DNA of 6,370 nucleotides from Elusimicrobiota bacterium (GTDB lineage Bacteria; Ratteibacteria; UBA8468; B48-G9; JAFGKM01). Below are positions 1-6,298 of the stretch, piece by piece; position 1 is the stretch's first letter; every line of letters begins with the position of its first letter. Position numbers and translations under genes: made by a program. The DNA lies in assembly GCA_012515635.1 (NCBI GenBank), contig JAAYXZ010000058.1, positions 1 through 6,370 of the forward strand, written 5' to 3'. Below the pieces are notes generated by a model. That model saw only the letters and a list, made by a program, of their open reading frames with translations. It was not told the DNA's origin and made no database searches.

Positions 1-1
1 A

Positions 2-1537
2 GAAGGAGATGTTGAGGTTAGAAGAGCCCGTAAAGGGGAAAGTTTAATTACAATAGATGGTAAAAAACAGAAATTGGACGACAGTGTTCTTGTGATAGCG
101 GATTCAAGAAAAGTTATAGCCATTGCAGGAATAATGGGCGGACAGAACTCTGAGGTTACTCTTAAAACAAAAAACATTCTGATAGAAAGCGCTATTTTTA
201 GTTCTATGGTGGTACGGAGGGGTAGTAAAAAGATAGGGCTTGATACAGAAGCATCCGCAAGGTTTAAAAGAGGAGTGTCCTTAGATGCCTGTAAAACGGG
301 AATAGCAAGAGCATTATTGCTCATACAAGAGATATGTGGTGGAGAGATAGGTCCTATCTCTGAAGCAGGCAATGGGAAAGAAGTTCCTTTGCCTTCTGTA
401 AAATTCAATATGACCAAAATAAATAAACTCTCAGGTAGCGAAATTAAAGAGACCTTCGTTCTGGATTTACTTACCCGTCTTAATTTTAAGATTGAGAAAA
501 AAAACGATTCTTTTTTTGTCATACCTCCTTCCTACAGGAAGGATATAAAGGAAGAGGTTGATATAATTGAAGAGGTTTTGAAATACAAACAATACGAATC
601 AGTTCCGACGAATATTCCGTTTGCTTCTATAAAAGCCACGCCTTCCTCATTAGAAGTGGATGCATTGGAAAAAATACGAGATATATGTATTCAGTTAGGT
701 TTTACAGAGACAGTGCATATGGGACTTACAACCGAAGAAAACGTGAGTTTTAATAAAGATGCTGTGCCTGTAGAGATAGAGAATCCCATATCCCTGAATT
801 TGAAAGTTTTGCGCACAGATATGATGCCTGAGATGCTTGATACCATAAAATATAATATCTATCATAGCGCGAGAAGTTTTAATCTTTTTGAAATAGGTAA
901 GACATATTACAAGGAGAAAGGTTTGTTTAAAGAAGAGGTGAGAATTGCTTTTGCAAGTGTCAACTCAGGAGATTTTTTCGCACTTAAAGGCAAACTTGAA
1001 AAGATGTTTGATAAACTCCGTCTTAAAAAACCGCAGTTTAAAAAACAACCGGGAATATTTTCTTTAGAAAACAACCTTGCAATTTATGTTGATAATAAGC
1101 GCATAGGAGATGTTTTCATTCTTTCGGATGAGATAAAAGATAAATTTGACCTTAAAAAAACAGATGTGTACGGCATTGAAATGAATCTGGAAAGGATAAT
1201 AGAGAAGGCCTGTTTTACAACAGCATTTAAAGAACCGTTTAAACATCCTTCAGCCAGAAGGGATTTTTCATTCATTTTTCATAAGGATATAGATTGGGGA
1301 GAGATAGAAGAGACGCTTTTATCTTTAAATCTTCCTGTAGAAAAAATAGAGTTTTTTGATTCTTATAAAATGGGCGATATACCCAAAGATTTTATAAGTG
1401 TGGCTTTTTCAGTATTTTTCAGGTCTGATAAGGGAACGTTGGCTAATGAGGATGTGACGGCTTTCTCAGATACAATCATAAAAACCATCGGACTTAAATT
1501 GAAGGGACAATTAAGAGGGACAAGTGGAGAAACTTGA
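2..1537 (+). CDS. pheT: Phenylalanine--tRNA ligase beta subunit, 5'-truncated by window edge
   Basis: Beta subunit of the cytoplasmic (alpha-beta)2 enzyme that charges tRNA-Phe. The open frame runs in from the left edge (first whole codon at 2), so 511 residues are visible. The family is usually about 650-800 residues, so the N-terminal tRNA-binding domain and part of B3/4 are missing. Visible in order: the end of the B3/4 region with GIMGG (128-142) and an EASARFKRGV motif (about 250-280); the B5 region with YRKDIKEEVDIIEEVL (about 533-580); the catalytic-like core with LRTDMMPEML and FNLFEIGKTYY (about 810-910); and the C-terminal FDX-ACB anticodon-binding domain with HPSARRDFSF, FDSYKMGDIP and a final LRG (about 1240-1520). 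The usual GYD after B5 reads QYE here, a small oddity. An apparent TTG start at 74 is internal, because family-like sequence (VRRARKGE) continues upstream of it. The gene ends in TGA inside the start of the zapA-like gene. Its partner pheS is expected just upstream, outside the window. Confidence 0.97.
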   Translation, partial: EGDVEVRRARKGESLITIDGKKQKLDDSVLVIADSRKVIAIAGIMGGQNSEVTLKTKNILIESAIFSSMVVRRGSKKIGLDTEASARFKRGVSLDACKTGIARALLLIQEICGGEIGPISEAGNGKEVPLPSVKFNMTKINKLSGSEIKETFVLDLLTRLNFKIEKKNDSFFVIPPSYRKDIKEEVDIIEEVLKYKQYESVPTNIPFASIKATPSSLEVDALEKIRDICIQLGFTETVHMGLTTEENVSFNKDAVPVEIENPISLNLKVLRTDMMPEMLDTIKYNIYHSARSFNLFEIGKTYYKEKGLFKEEVRIAFASVNSGDFFALKGKLEKMFDKLRLKKPQFKKQPGIFSLENNLAIYVDNKRIGDVFILSDEIKDKFDLKKTDVYGIEMNLERIIEKACFTTAFKEPFKHPSARRDFSFIFHKDIDWGEIEETLLSLNLPVEKIEFFDSYKMGDIPKDFISVAFSVFFRSDKGTLANEDVTAFSDTIIKTIGLKLKGQLRGTSGET

Positions 1538-1811
1538 AATATTGGGCAAAAGATATCAAATACAGTCCGGGCTGTCGCTTACAGATGTCGGGCGTATGCA
1601 TAAAGATATAGAGAGACGGCTGAAGTTTTTCTCTTCGGAGTATCCCAACCTGGATAAAATAGATATTCTTGTTCTTTATGTGATTGAATTAAATGAGAAG
1701 ATAATTGATATGGAAAACAAACTTAAAAAAGAGACGGATAGATTATCAAAGATACGAATTAAAATTTTATCTCTTGAAGAAAAAGTTAAAGGAAAAATTA
1801 AAAAGCCTTGA
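1524..1811 (+). CDS. zapA: ZapA-like cell division protein
   Basis: Small 95-residue protein of the ZapA family, which binds FtsZ in the cytoplasm and promotes bundling of Z-ring filaments. The first 20 or so residues (EKLEILGKRYQIQSG) match the family's beta-strand opening of the type 'I.G..Y.I'. DILVLYVIELNEKI (about residues 46-59) matches the conserved helix around 'iAvLaalniadel'. The rest (60-95) is a Lys/Glu-rich amphipathic helix with Leu/Ile spacing, as expected for the ZapA dimerisation coiled coil. The length is typical. The start is GTG, preceded by AAGAGGG (1513-1519) with a short four-base spacer. It overlaps the pheT end by 14 bases, which suggests translational coupling. A pheT-zapA neighbourhood is known in several bacterial groups and supports the call, since sequence alone is weak for so small a protein. 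Its stop codon (1809-1811) lies inside the -35 box of the next promoter. Confidence 0.85.
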   Translation: MEKLEILGKRYQIQSGLSLTDVGRMHKDIERRLKFFSSEYPNLDKIDILVLYVIELNEKIIDMENKLKKETDRLSKIRIKILSLEEKVKGKIKKP

Positions 1812-1836
1812 CAGAACTCATTAAAGATTATAAAAT
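1808..1836 (+). promoter_or_regulatory. Strong sigma70-type promoter for tRNA-Met and the pilus operon
   Basis: TTGACA at 1808-1813 is a perfect -35 box. It is followed by exactly 17 bases and then TAAAAT at 1831-1836, a 5/6 match to the -10 box. The bases just upstream (about 1785-1805) are A/T-rich, like an UP element. Transcription would begin near 1843-1847, giving a 5' leader of roughly 25 bases before the tRNA at 1869. The -35 box overlaps the zapA stop codon. The bases after the -10 are AT-rich, unlike the GC-rich discriminator of classic stringently controlled tRNA promoters. The spacing and position make chance unlikely, but there is no experimental evidence. Confidence 0.75.
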
Positions 1837-1868
1837 CAAATCTCCAATGAATATAATTGGAAACATAT

Positions 1869-1943
1869 TGCGGGGTGGAGCAGTGGCAGCTCGCCAGGCC
1901 CATAACCTGGAGGTCGGCCGTTCAAATCGGTCCCCCGCAACCA
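1869..1943 (+). tRNA. Initiator-type tRNA-Met (anticodon CAU), CCA encoded
   Basis: The full cloverleaf can be folded by eye. Acceptor stem TGCGGGG (1869-1875) pairs with CCCCGCA (1933-1939), then A73 and genomic CCA (1941-1943). D stem GAGC/GCTC (1878-1881, 1889-1892); anticodon stem CCAGG/CCTGG (1894-1898, 1906-1910); anticodon CAT at 1901-1903; T arm GGCCG-TTCAAAT-CGGTC (1916-1932, one G-U pair). The type is initiator rather than elongator. It has the purine-pyrimidine A11:U24 pair of bacterial initiators and the G2:C71, C3:G70, G4:C69 acceptor pairs used by Met-tRNA formyltransferase. The body closely resembles tRNA-fMet. Departures from the usual bacterial initiator: position 1:72 can pair as U-A instead of the C x A mismatch; the first of the three G:C anticodon-stem pairs is A29:U41; position 33 (base 1900) is C instead of the near-universal U. 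It is followed after 11 bases by the Shine-Dalgarno of the pilMN gene. Confidence 0.95.
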
Positions 1944-1954
1944 AGAATCAAGAC

Positions 1955-1960
1955 AGGAGG
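1955..1960 (+). promoter_or_regulatory. Shine-Dalgarno AGGAGG fixing the pilMN start
   Basis: A perfect AGGAGG lies 12 bases after the tRNA CCA end and four bases before the GTG at 1965. It decides the start: the reading frame stays open back through the tRNA, but those upstream codons overlap a structured RNA. An out-of-frame ATG at 1963 is followed at once by TGA. Confidence 0.8.
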
Positions 1961-1964
1961 TAAT

Positions 1965-3842
1965 GTGAAAAAGGGCGGCAGAAAAGCATTATCCATTGAT
2001 ATAGGAAGCACCAAAATCAGAGTCTGTGATTTAGAGCTTTCCGGGCAGGTGCCTTATATCTCTTATTATGATGAAATGGATATTCCTGTCTCACCGGCAG
2101 AGAGAGAAGAGTTTATAAACTTTGAAGCGAAAAACTTCATTAAAAAACAGAGAGCCAAAGCATTCTATGTGTCTTTGCCCGGCAGAGGGGTCTTGGTTAG
2201 AAGTTTGACAGTTCCCAAAGTCCCAATAAAGAAACTTAAAGATATACTTAAATATGAGGTTCAGCAGCAGATTCCATTTCCTTTGGAGATGGTGGAATGG
2301 AAATATCAAATTATTAGCGAAACAGACCAGAACTATAATATATTGTTAGGGGCTGTCAAGAAAGATATTATTACTGATTTCTTATCCCGTCTGACAATGT
2401 TTGGCATAGACCCCCTATTTCTTGACATTGACCTTTTTTCCATCCTTAACCTATTCACATTTTCACCGAATTTTTCTTCTGAAAAATGTCAGGCGATTCT
2501 TGAGGTGGGCGCCACTTCTTCTAATTTTATTGTTCTTCATCGCGAAAAGATGCTTATACGTTCCTTAACCACTTCTGGAGATACTATAACAAATGTTATA
2601 GCAGAAGCTGAATCAATCTCTTATGCTGAGGCAGAAGGCAAAAAAATCACGGGCAAAAGTATGGAGATACCCTCTGTAAAAACAACTGTGGAAAGTTTAC
2701 ATACAGAGATACAGAACTCCATAGACTATTGGCGATTTACCCAGAAAGGACCGGAAGTTGAAGAAATATATCTTTGCGGGAGAGGGATTTTACTGGAAGG
2801 GTTCAAAGAGTTTATTCAGGAAAAAGCCAGAATACCGATATTTAACTTTAATGCGTTTTCCAATATAGAAATAAGTGATGAATATGCGCACCTCCGTTCT
2901 TCTGGGACTGAGTTGACGGTGTTATTGGGGACAGCCTTAAGAAAACTAAGAAGAACAACTGTAAATCTTGACCTGCTCCCTGAAGAGATAGAGCGGGTGC
3001 GGGAGTTCAAGTATAACCGTCCTTATATTTATCTTTCAGCCATTATGGCAGGGCTTATAGCAATTACGCCTACTCTGTTCTTTAATCAAGAAAAATCAAT
3101 GCTGCAAGGCATCTTAACTGAGTTGGATATTTCTTTACAGCAATATGAAAAGTATAAACCCGAAGTAGATAAATTAAAGGGAGATGCAACTGCAATACAA
3201 GGACAAGTGGCAACCATAGAAAAAATCATAAACGAAAAAGATATTTGGTTAAGACGCATAACTACATTAGGTAATGCTCTTCCCAGTAGCAGAATATATG
3301 TTGTCTCTTTAACACCGGGGGAGCAAGAGGTTACATTTGCCGCAGCTGCTGTAGAGACGCCTTTACAAAGACAACCTGTATCGCAGAGACCGACGACGCC
3401 TTCGACAACACAAAGGCAGGTAAGACAGCCTGGAGCGCAAGGACCGGCGACGGATCCATCACAGGGACCTGCAATAGACCCATCACAGGGACCGGCGATG
3501 CCTCCGACAACACAACAGGGACCGGCAAGACCACAAGCGGCGGGGGGTCCGCCAACACAACAGGGCCCGACAAGACCACAAGCGGCAGGGGGTCCTCCCG
3601 GAGCGGCTAAACAAGAAGCAGGTCAACCTCCGGCAGAAGAGAAAAAACAAGAGGAAAACAAAGTATTTACGTTGCAAGGAGAAGTAATAATTACGGATAT
3701 AAAGATTGCTTTCAGTGATTTCAAAACATTTGTAAGTAAATTATCCGAACTGGATTTTATAAGTTCTGCTACTATAAAAGCTTGTGAGATGAGTCCGCAA
3801 AAAGACAAATTACAATTTGCTTTGCTGATTAACATAAAATGA
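1965..3842 (+). CDS. PilM-PilN fusion protein, type IV pilus alignment complex
   Basis: Type IV pilus inner-membrane assembly protein of 625 residues that joins two normally separate proteins. Residues about 7-325 are a PilM-like actin/FtsA-fold (SHS2) domain on the cytoplasmic side. It has the phosphate-1 motif around D12-I-G-S-T, a second glycine loop LEVGATSS (about 179-186) and an adenosine-type loop YLCGRG (269-274). Then comes VNLDLLPEE (333-341), matching the NLLP motif at the PilN N-terminus that normally binds PilM. A membrane helix follows (about 355-373), then a coiled-coil stretch (about 375-430) and the start of a PilN ferredoxin-like domain (WLRRITTLGNALP, IYVVSL). A Pro/Gln/Gly/Ala-rich linker of about 100 residues (about 459-562) splits this domain, which resumes at VFTLQGEV (567-625). 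The start is GTG behind AGGAGG; upstream in-frame codons lie in the tRNA. It ends in an ATGA overlap with the PilO-like gene. A type II secretion GspL-type reading is the main alternative; the PilM/N motifs fit better. Confidence 0.88.
   Translation: MKKGGRKALSIDIGSTKIRVCDLELSGQVPYISYYDEMDIPVSPAEREEFINFEAKNFIKKQRAKAFYVSLPGRGVLVRSLTVPKVPIKKLKDILKYEVQQQIPFPLEMVEWKYQIISETDQNYNILLGAVKKDIITDFLSRLTMFGIDPLFLDIDLFSILNLFTFSPNFSSEKCQAILEVGATSSNFIVLHREKMLIRSLTTSGDTITNVIAEAESISYAEAEGKKITGKSMEIPSVKTTVESLHTEIQNSIDYWRFTQKGPEVEEIYLCGRGILLEGFKEFIQEKARIPIFNFNAFSNIEISDEYAHLRSSGTELTVLLGTALRKLRRTTVNLDLLPEEIERVREFKYNRPYIYLSAIMAGLIAITPTLFFNQEKSMLQGILTELDISLQQYEKYKPEVDKLKGDATAIQGQVATIEKIINEKDIWLRRITTLGNALPSSRIYVVSLTPGEQEVTFAAAAVETPLQRQPVSQRPTTPSTTQRQVRQPGAQGPATDPSQGPAIDPSQGPAMPPTTQQGPARPQAAGGPPTQQGPTRPQAAGGPPGAAKQEAGQPPAEEKKQEENKVFTLQGEVIITDIKIAFSDFKTFVSKLSELDFISSATIKACEMSPQKDKLQFALLINIK
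3450..3497 (+). repeat. Two tandem 24-base repeats coding (T/I)DPSQGPA
   Basis: Two adjacent in-frame 24-base units (3450-3473 and 3474-3497) encode TDPSQGPA and IDPSQGPA. They differ at only a few bases. They lie in the periplasmic linker of the PilM-PilN fusion. The QGPA core recurs just before and after, so the patch looks built by repeated duplication. Confidence 0.85.
3510..3599 (+). repeat. Two tandem 45-base repeats coding TQQGP(A/T)RPQAAGGPP
   Basis: Two adjacent in-frame 45-base units (3510-3554 and 3555-3599) encode the same 15 residues with one change (A to T at the sixth position). Near identity at the DNA level suggests recent duplication by slippage or unequal recombination. 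The segment 3481-3600 is about 68% GC by count, against about 32% for 3121-3240 in the same gene. Confidence 0.9.
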
Positions 3843-4594
3843 AAAAAATAAAAAGCATTTTAAAAAGATTCTCTCTTGTGCTGTCTCTACTGGCAGTTAT
3901 CGGTATAATAATAATTGGATATTTTTTAACCAAGAAGATGCGTGTAGAGATACAGGATTTAAATGAAAATATAAAAATCAAATATTCACAAATTAATGCT
4001 TACGAGACACAAAAAGAGGAAGCGCCTTCCCCTGAGTTGATAGCAAAACTGACAAGAGAAAAAGAATACCTTAACAGGAAATTCAATTTTTATATGAACA
4101 ATTTTTCCACTCTCTATCCGGTAGTCCCGAAGTTCAAGCTTTATCCCTCAATAGAATATAAAGAATTTCTTTATTTCTCTCAAGACCGTCTTTATAAGAA
4201 AGCGGAAAAGAACAGCGTTCTTCTTCCTGCTTCGTTAGGTTTTCAAACTACCGGTCTGGTTTCTTCTGAACAGATTCCCAAACTTACCTTACAATTTGAA
4301 GTGGTAAAAGACCTTGTAAATCTTATTACCGATGCTGGAGTAACTGTTGTTGAAAGCATAACGCCCGGTGAGCCGCAAAAGGTGGCATTTTATCAGATTC
4401 TTCCAGTAAAATTAGAGATAAAAGGGACAAGTAATGAGGTCTTAAGATTTCTTAAATATATTGAAAATCCATCGTCCTACTTCTTATTAAAGAATTTTTC
4501 AGTTGAAAAAGAATATGAAGGGTTATTCAAAATATCTGCTGACCTTAACGCTGTAATTATAAATAAAACTAAGACGGGAAAAGATGAAGGATAA
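3839..4594 (+). CDS. PilO-like type IV pilus inner-membrane protein
   Basis: A 251-residue bitopic inner-membrane protein of PilO type. In the alignment complex PilO pairs with PilN through coiled coils and ferredoxin-like periplasmic domains. Visible: a short basic cytoplasmic tail (MKKIKSILKR), one membrane helix (about residues 11-31, rich in Leu/Ile/Val), a helical, coiled-coil-like stretch (about 33-85) and a mixed alpha/beta periplasmic part to the end. The segment around LPASLGF, IPKLTLQFEVVKDLVNLITDAGV and ILPVKLEIKGTSNEVLRFLKYIEN (about 130-215) fits the PilO-type fold of 'LxxQxxxxxxLvxxiaxaGV' then 'pvxLxixGtxxxvlxFl'. The general layout also recalls the Akkermansia pilus protein Amuc_1100. 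Sequence similarity across this family is low, so the call rests on topology, these patterns and position between PilM-PilN and the PilP-like gene. The start ATG overlaps the previous stop (ATGA, 3839-3842), and the 3' end overlaps the next gene by 11 bases. Confidence 0.8.
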   Translation: MKKIKSILKRFSLVLSLLAVIGIIIIGYFLTKKMRVEIQDLNENIKIKYSQINAYETQKEEAPSPELIAKLTREKEYLNRKFNFYMNNFSTLYPVVPKFKLYPSIEYKEFLYFSQDRLYKKAEKNSVLLPASLGFQTTGLVSSEQIPKLTLQFEVVKDLVNLITDAGVTVVESITPGEPQKVAFYQILPVKLEIKGTSNEVLRFLKYIENPSSYFLLKNFSVEKEYEGLFKISADLNAVIINKTKTGKDEG

Positions 4595-6227
4595 AGAGAT
4601 GGGAAAAGGAAGGAAAAGAACAGATATTCTCAGAGAAGAAAAGAAAAACCGACTTTTGAATTTTATAGAGCAAAAGAGTCTGCAAAATAATTCTTCTGTG
4701 GAGAATAAAATAATTTTCCAGAAAAACGGGAAAGAAAATAATACGCATGTAAACAAAGAAAAGACATCAAAAGGGACAGATAAGCTACCTATTGAAGGAA
4801 CTAACAGAAACAAGACAAGAAAAGAAAAAAGAGATGAGATAAAAAAGAAACGCGCGCTTGCTGTTCTGCAAAAAAAACAGAACAAAGAAGAGGCGATAAG
4901 AAGAAAAAAAGAAGAGATACAACAGAAAAAATTAGAAGCGTTGAAAAGAAAAGAAGAAGCAAGAGAGTTAAAAGAGGCGCAAAGACAGGCAAAGAAAGCA
5001 GTGAAACCTGTATCACCAAAAGATATTACTTCTACTGACTCAAAAGAGCCAACACCCGTTCTGTTAACAACAACCCCGCAAGCAGTTAAAAAGAGACGCT
5101 TATTTGGCAGAAGCATTCTTAAGAAAGAAGAGCAAGAGAGTAACAAAATACTTGAACAAACAGATATAGAAAAGAAAAAAGATATAATACCCTCTAATGA
5201 GGAGAAACAAGAGATAAAGGCTCCTGCAGAGATATCGCCAGAAACGGCGCCAGCAGAATCTATTCCTGCAGTATTGTCCGAATCTATTGCTCCCCACGGC
5301 CCTGATTTACCCGTGGAAGACGCAAGTAAAGAATCCATTGTTCCAAACGTCTCTGATTCATCTCAGGAAGGTATTAGTATGGGAAAAGATGCGGGAAGCG
5401 AAGAAGCGCCATCTTTAGTAAGCAAAAAACGCATCTCCCCGGTATTTTTCAAAAAGAGAAAAGAGAGACCTCAACAATCAGTATCCGATGCGCCAGAGAA
5501 GAAAACCGTAGTTAAATATAAAGAACCGTTCCTTTTAATGCAATTTATCAGAAGAAATATTTTTAAGTTCATTTTTCTTCTTCTCCTGTTAGCATGGGTT
5601 TATGAGGTCTTCTTTTTTATTAGACAGTTAGATGATTCACAAGTACGGTTAACAAAGATAGTGGGAAGAGAAACCTCTGAACAAATACCAGTTGCTCTCC
5701 CGTCAGAATCGTCAGAAGAAGAGAAGTTGCCTGTAACTGAAGAGGAGTTTAAAATAGCGCTTAAGAGAGAAAAGATTAATATAGAAGGGGAGAGGGACCC
5801 GTTTTCTCCAGGTCGTCTGACTATGAAGGTTCTTGAGAAGCCTGAGGCAAAAAGTATTGTTCTTGCTTCAAAGCCGTCCGTGATTTCCATATTAAGACCG
5901 CTAAAAGATGTCAGTATACTTAAAGAGGAAAAATTGCAACCTGAAAAAATCAGCACGATTTCTAAATCTACTGTCTCGGCTTATCAACCTATCTTAAAAG
6001 ATAAGACGACAGAGCCGGCGCTTATTATGCCCGAAAAAAGACCTAATTTGGCATATAGAGGGCGGATGGTGTTAGAAGGTATTGAATATCTTTTTATTGA
6101 GGGCGCCGATAAAACTTATAGAGTGACAGTTGGCGATACTGTAGAAGGTTTCAGAGTTTTGAAAAAAGAGAAACAAACACTTATTCTTTCAAAGGAAGGA
6201 ATTATATACGAAATACCTGCTGATTGA
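4584..6227 (+). CDS. PilP/GspC-like membrane protein with long charged cytoplasmic domain
   Basis: A 547-residue protein in the position of PilP, the pilotin-like link between PilN/O and the PilQ secretin. Residues 1-165 are very rich in Lys, Arg, Glu and Gln. About 73-139 (blocks such as EEAIRRKKEEIQQKKLEALK) looks like a long single helix or coiled coil. About 165-320 is low-complexity, with Pro/Ala/Ser/Glu stretches and basic clusters (KKRRLFGRSILKK, FFKKRKERP). One membrane helix follows (about 326-346) with Arg/Lys before it, implying N-terminus in the cytoplasm. Outside lies RDPFSPG (402-408), matching the 'RDPF.P' signature of PilP, and a C-terminal beta-rich domain (487-547) with LAYRGRMVLEG and YRVTVGDTVEGFRVLKKEKQTLIL, the PilP/GspC homology-region pattern. 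Ordinary PilP is a short lipoprotein; no lipobox is seen here. ATG 4599 with GAAGGA seven bases upstream is an equally good start (542 residues). The gene ends in tandem stops TGA-TAA. Confidence 0.8.
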   Translation: MKDKEMGKGRKRTDILREEKKNRLLNFIEQKSLQNNSSVENKIIFQKNGKENNTHVNKEKTSKGTDKLPIEGTNRNKTRKEKRDEIKKKRALAVLQKKQNKEEAIRRKKEEIQQKKLEALKRKEEARELKEAQRQAKKAVKPVSPKDITSTDSKEPTPVLLTTTPQAVKKRRLFGRSILKKEEQESNKILEQTDIEKKKDIIPSNEEKQEIKAPAEISPETAPAESIPAVLSESIAPHGPDLPVEDASKESIVPNVSDSSQEGISMGKDAGSEEAPSLVSKKRISPVFFKKRKERPQQSVSDAPEKKTVVKYKEPFLLMQFIRRNIFKFIFLLLLLAWVYEVFFFIRQLDDSQVRLTKIVGRETSEQIPVALPSESSEEEKLPVTEEEFKIALKREKINIEGERDPFSPGRLTMKVLEKPEAKSIVLASKPSVISILRPLKDVSILKEEKLQPEKISTISKSTVSAYQPILKDKTTEPALIMPEKRPNLAYRGRMVLEGIEYLFIEGADKTYRVTVGDTVEGFRVLKKEKQTLILSKEGIIYEIPAD

Positions 6228-6298
6228 TAAACAAATTAAAGTGCAAAAAACTTGATTTCACGATTTGTAAGAGGTATTATACTAACAGGGGGAAAACG
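6228..6298 (+). promoter_or_regulatory. Intergenic gap with likely sigma70 promoter and RBS
   Basis: Apart from the tRNA leader, this 71-base space is the only real intergenic gap in the pilus block. It contains TTGATT (6252-6257, 4/6 to the -35 consensus), 17 bases, then TATTAT (6275-6280, 5/6 to the -10). A purine-rich RBS, AGGGGG (6287-6292), precedes the ATG by six bases. Transcription from this promoter would start near 6287, leaving almost no leader before the RBS. An imperfect AT-rich inverted repeat (ACAAAT at 6231-6236 with ATTTGT at 6263-6268, plus GTG/CAC inside) spans the -35. It could be chance or an operator. No GC-rich hairpin with a T-run terminator is visible. Confidence 0.5.

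Noticed and set aside
1847..1963. ATG-started + strand frame running through the tRNA, and the in-frame extension of pilMN upstream from 1857
   Set aside because: Both translate the tRNA sequence itself. The pilMN start is better placed at GTG 1965 behind AGGAGG, where PilM-like sequence begins.
1944..1964. Terminator after the tRNA
   Set aside because: The 21 bases hold only the pilMN Shine-Dalgarno; there is no hairpin or T-run.
3450..3599. Possible CRISPR array or mobile-element repeat
   Set aside because: The repeats are directly adjacent with no spacers, are multiples of three and keep one reading frame, so they are coding tandem repeats.
3440..3600. GC-rich linker as recently transferred DNA
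   Set aside because: The GC rise is explained by Pro (CCN), Gly (GGN) and Ala (GCN) codons in the repeats. The gene sequence on both sides is of normal composition and continuous.
3331..3677. Open frames on the - strand across the repeat linker
   Set aside because: They are Pro/Val/Leu- or Arg/Cys-rich shadows of the GC-rich repeats, with nothing recognisable, and lie wholly within a well-supported gene.
4523..5338. 271-residue open frame on the - strand
   Set aside because: It is antisense to the Lys/Glu-rich part of the PilP-like gene. Its Ser/Phe/Leu-rich composition is what the complement of AAA/GAA codons gives, and no domain or RBS-supported start stands out.
5600..5956. 118-residue open frame on the - strand
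   Set aside because: It lies antisense to the periplasmic part of the PilP-like gene, has no recognisable features and no separate promoter context.
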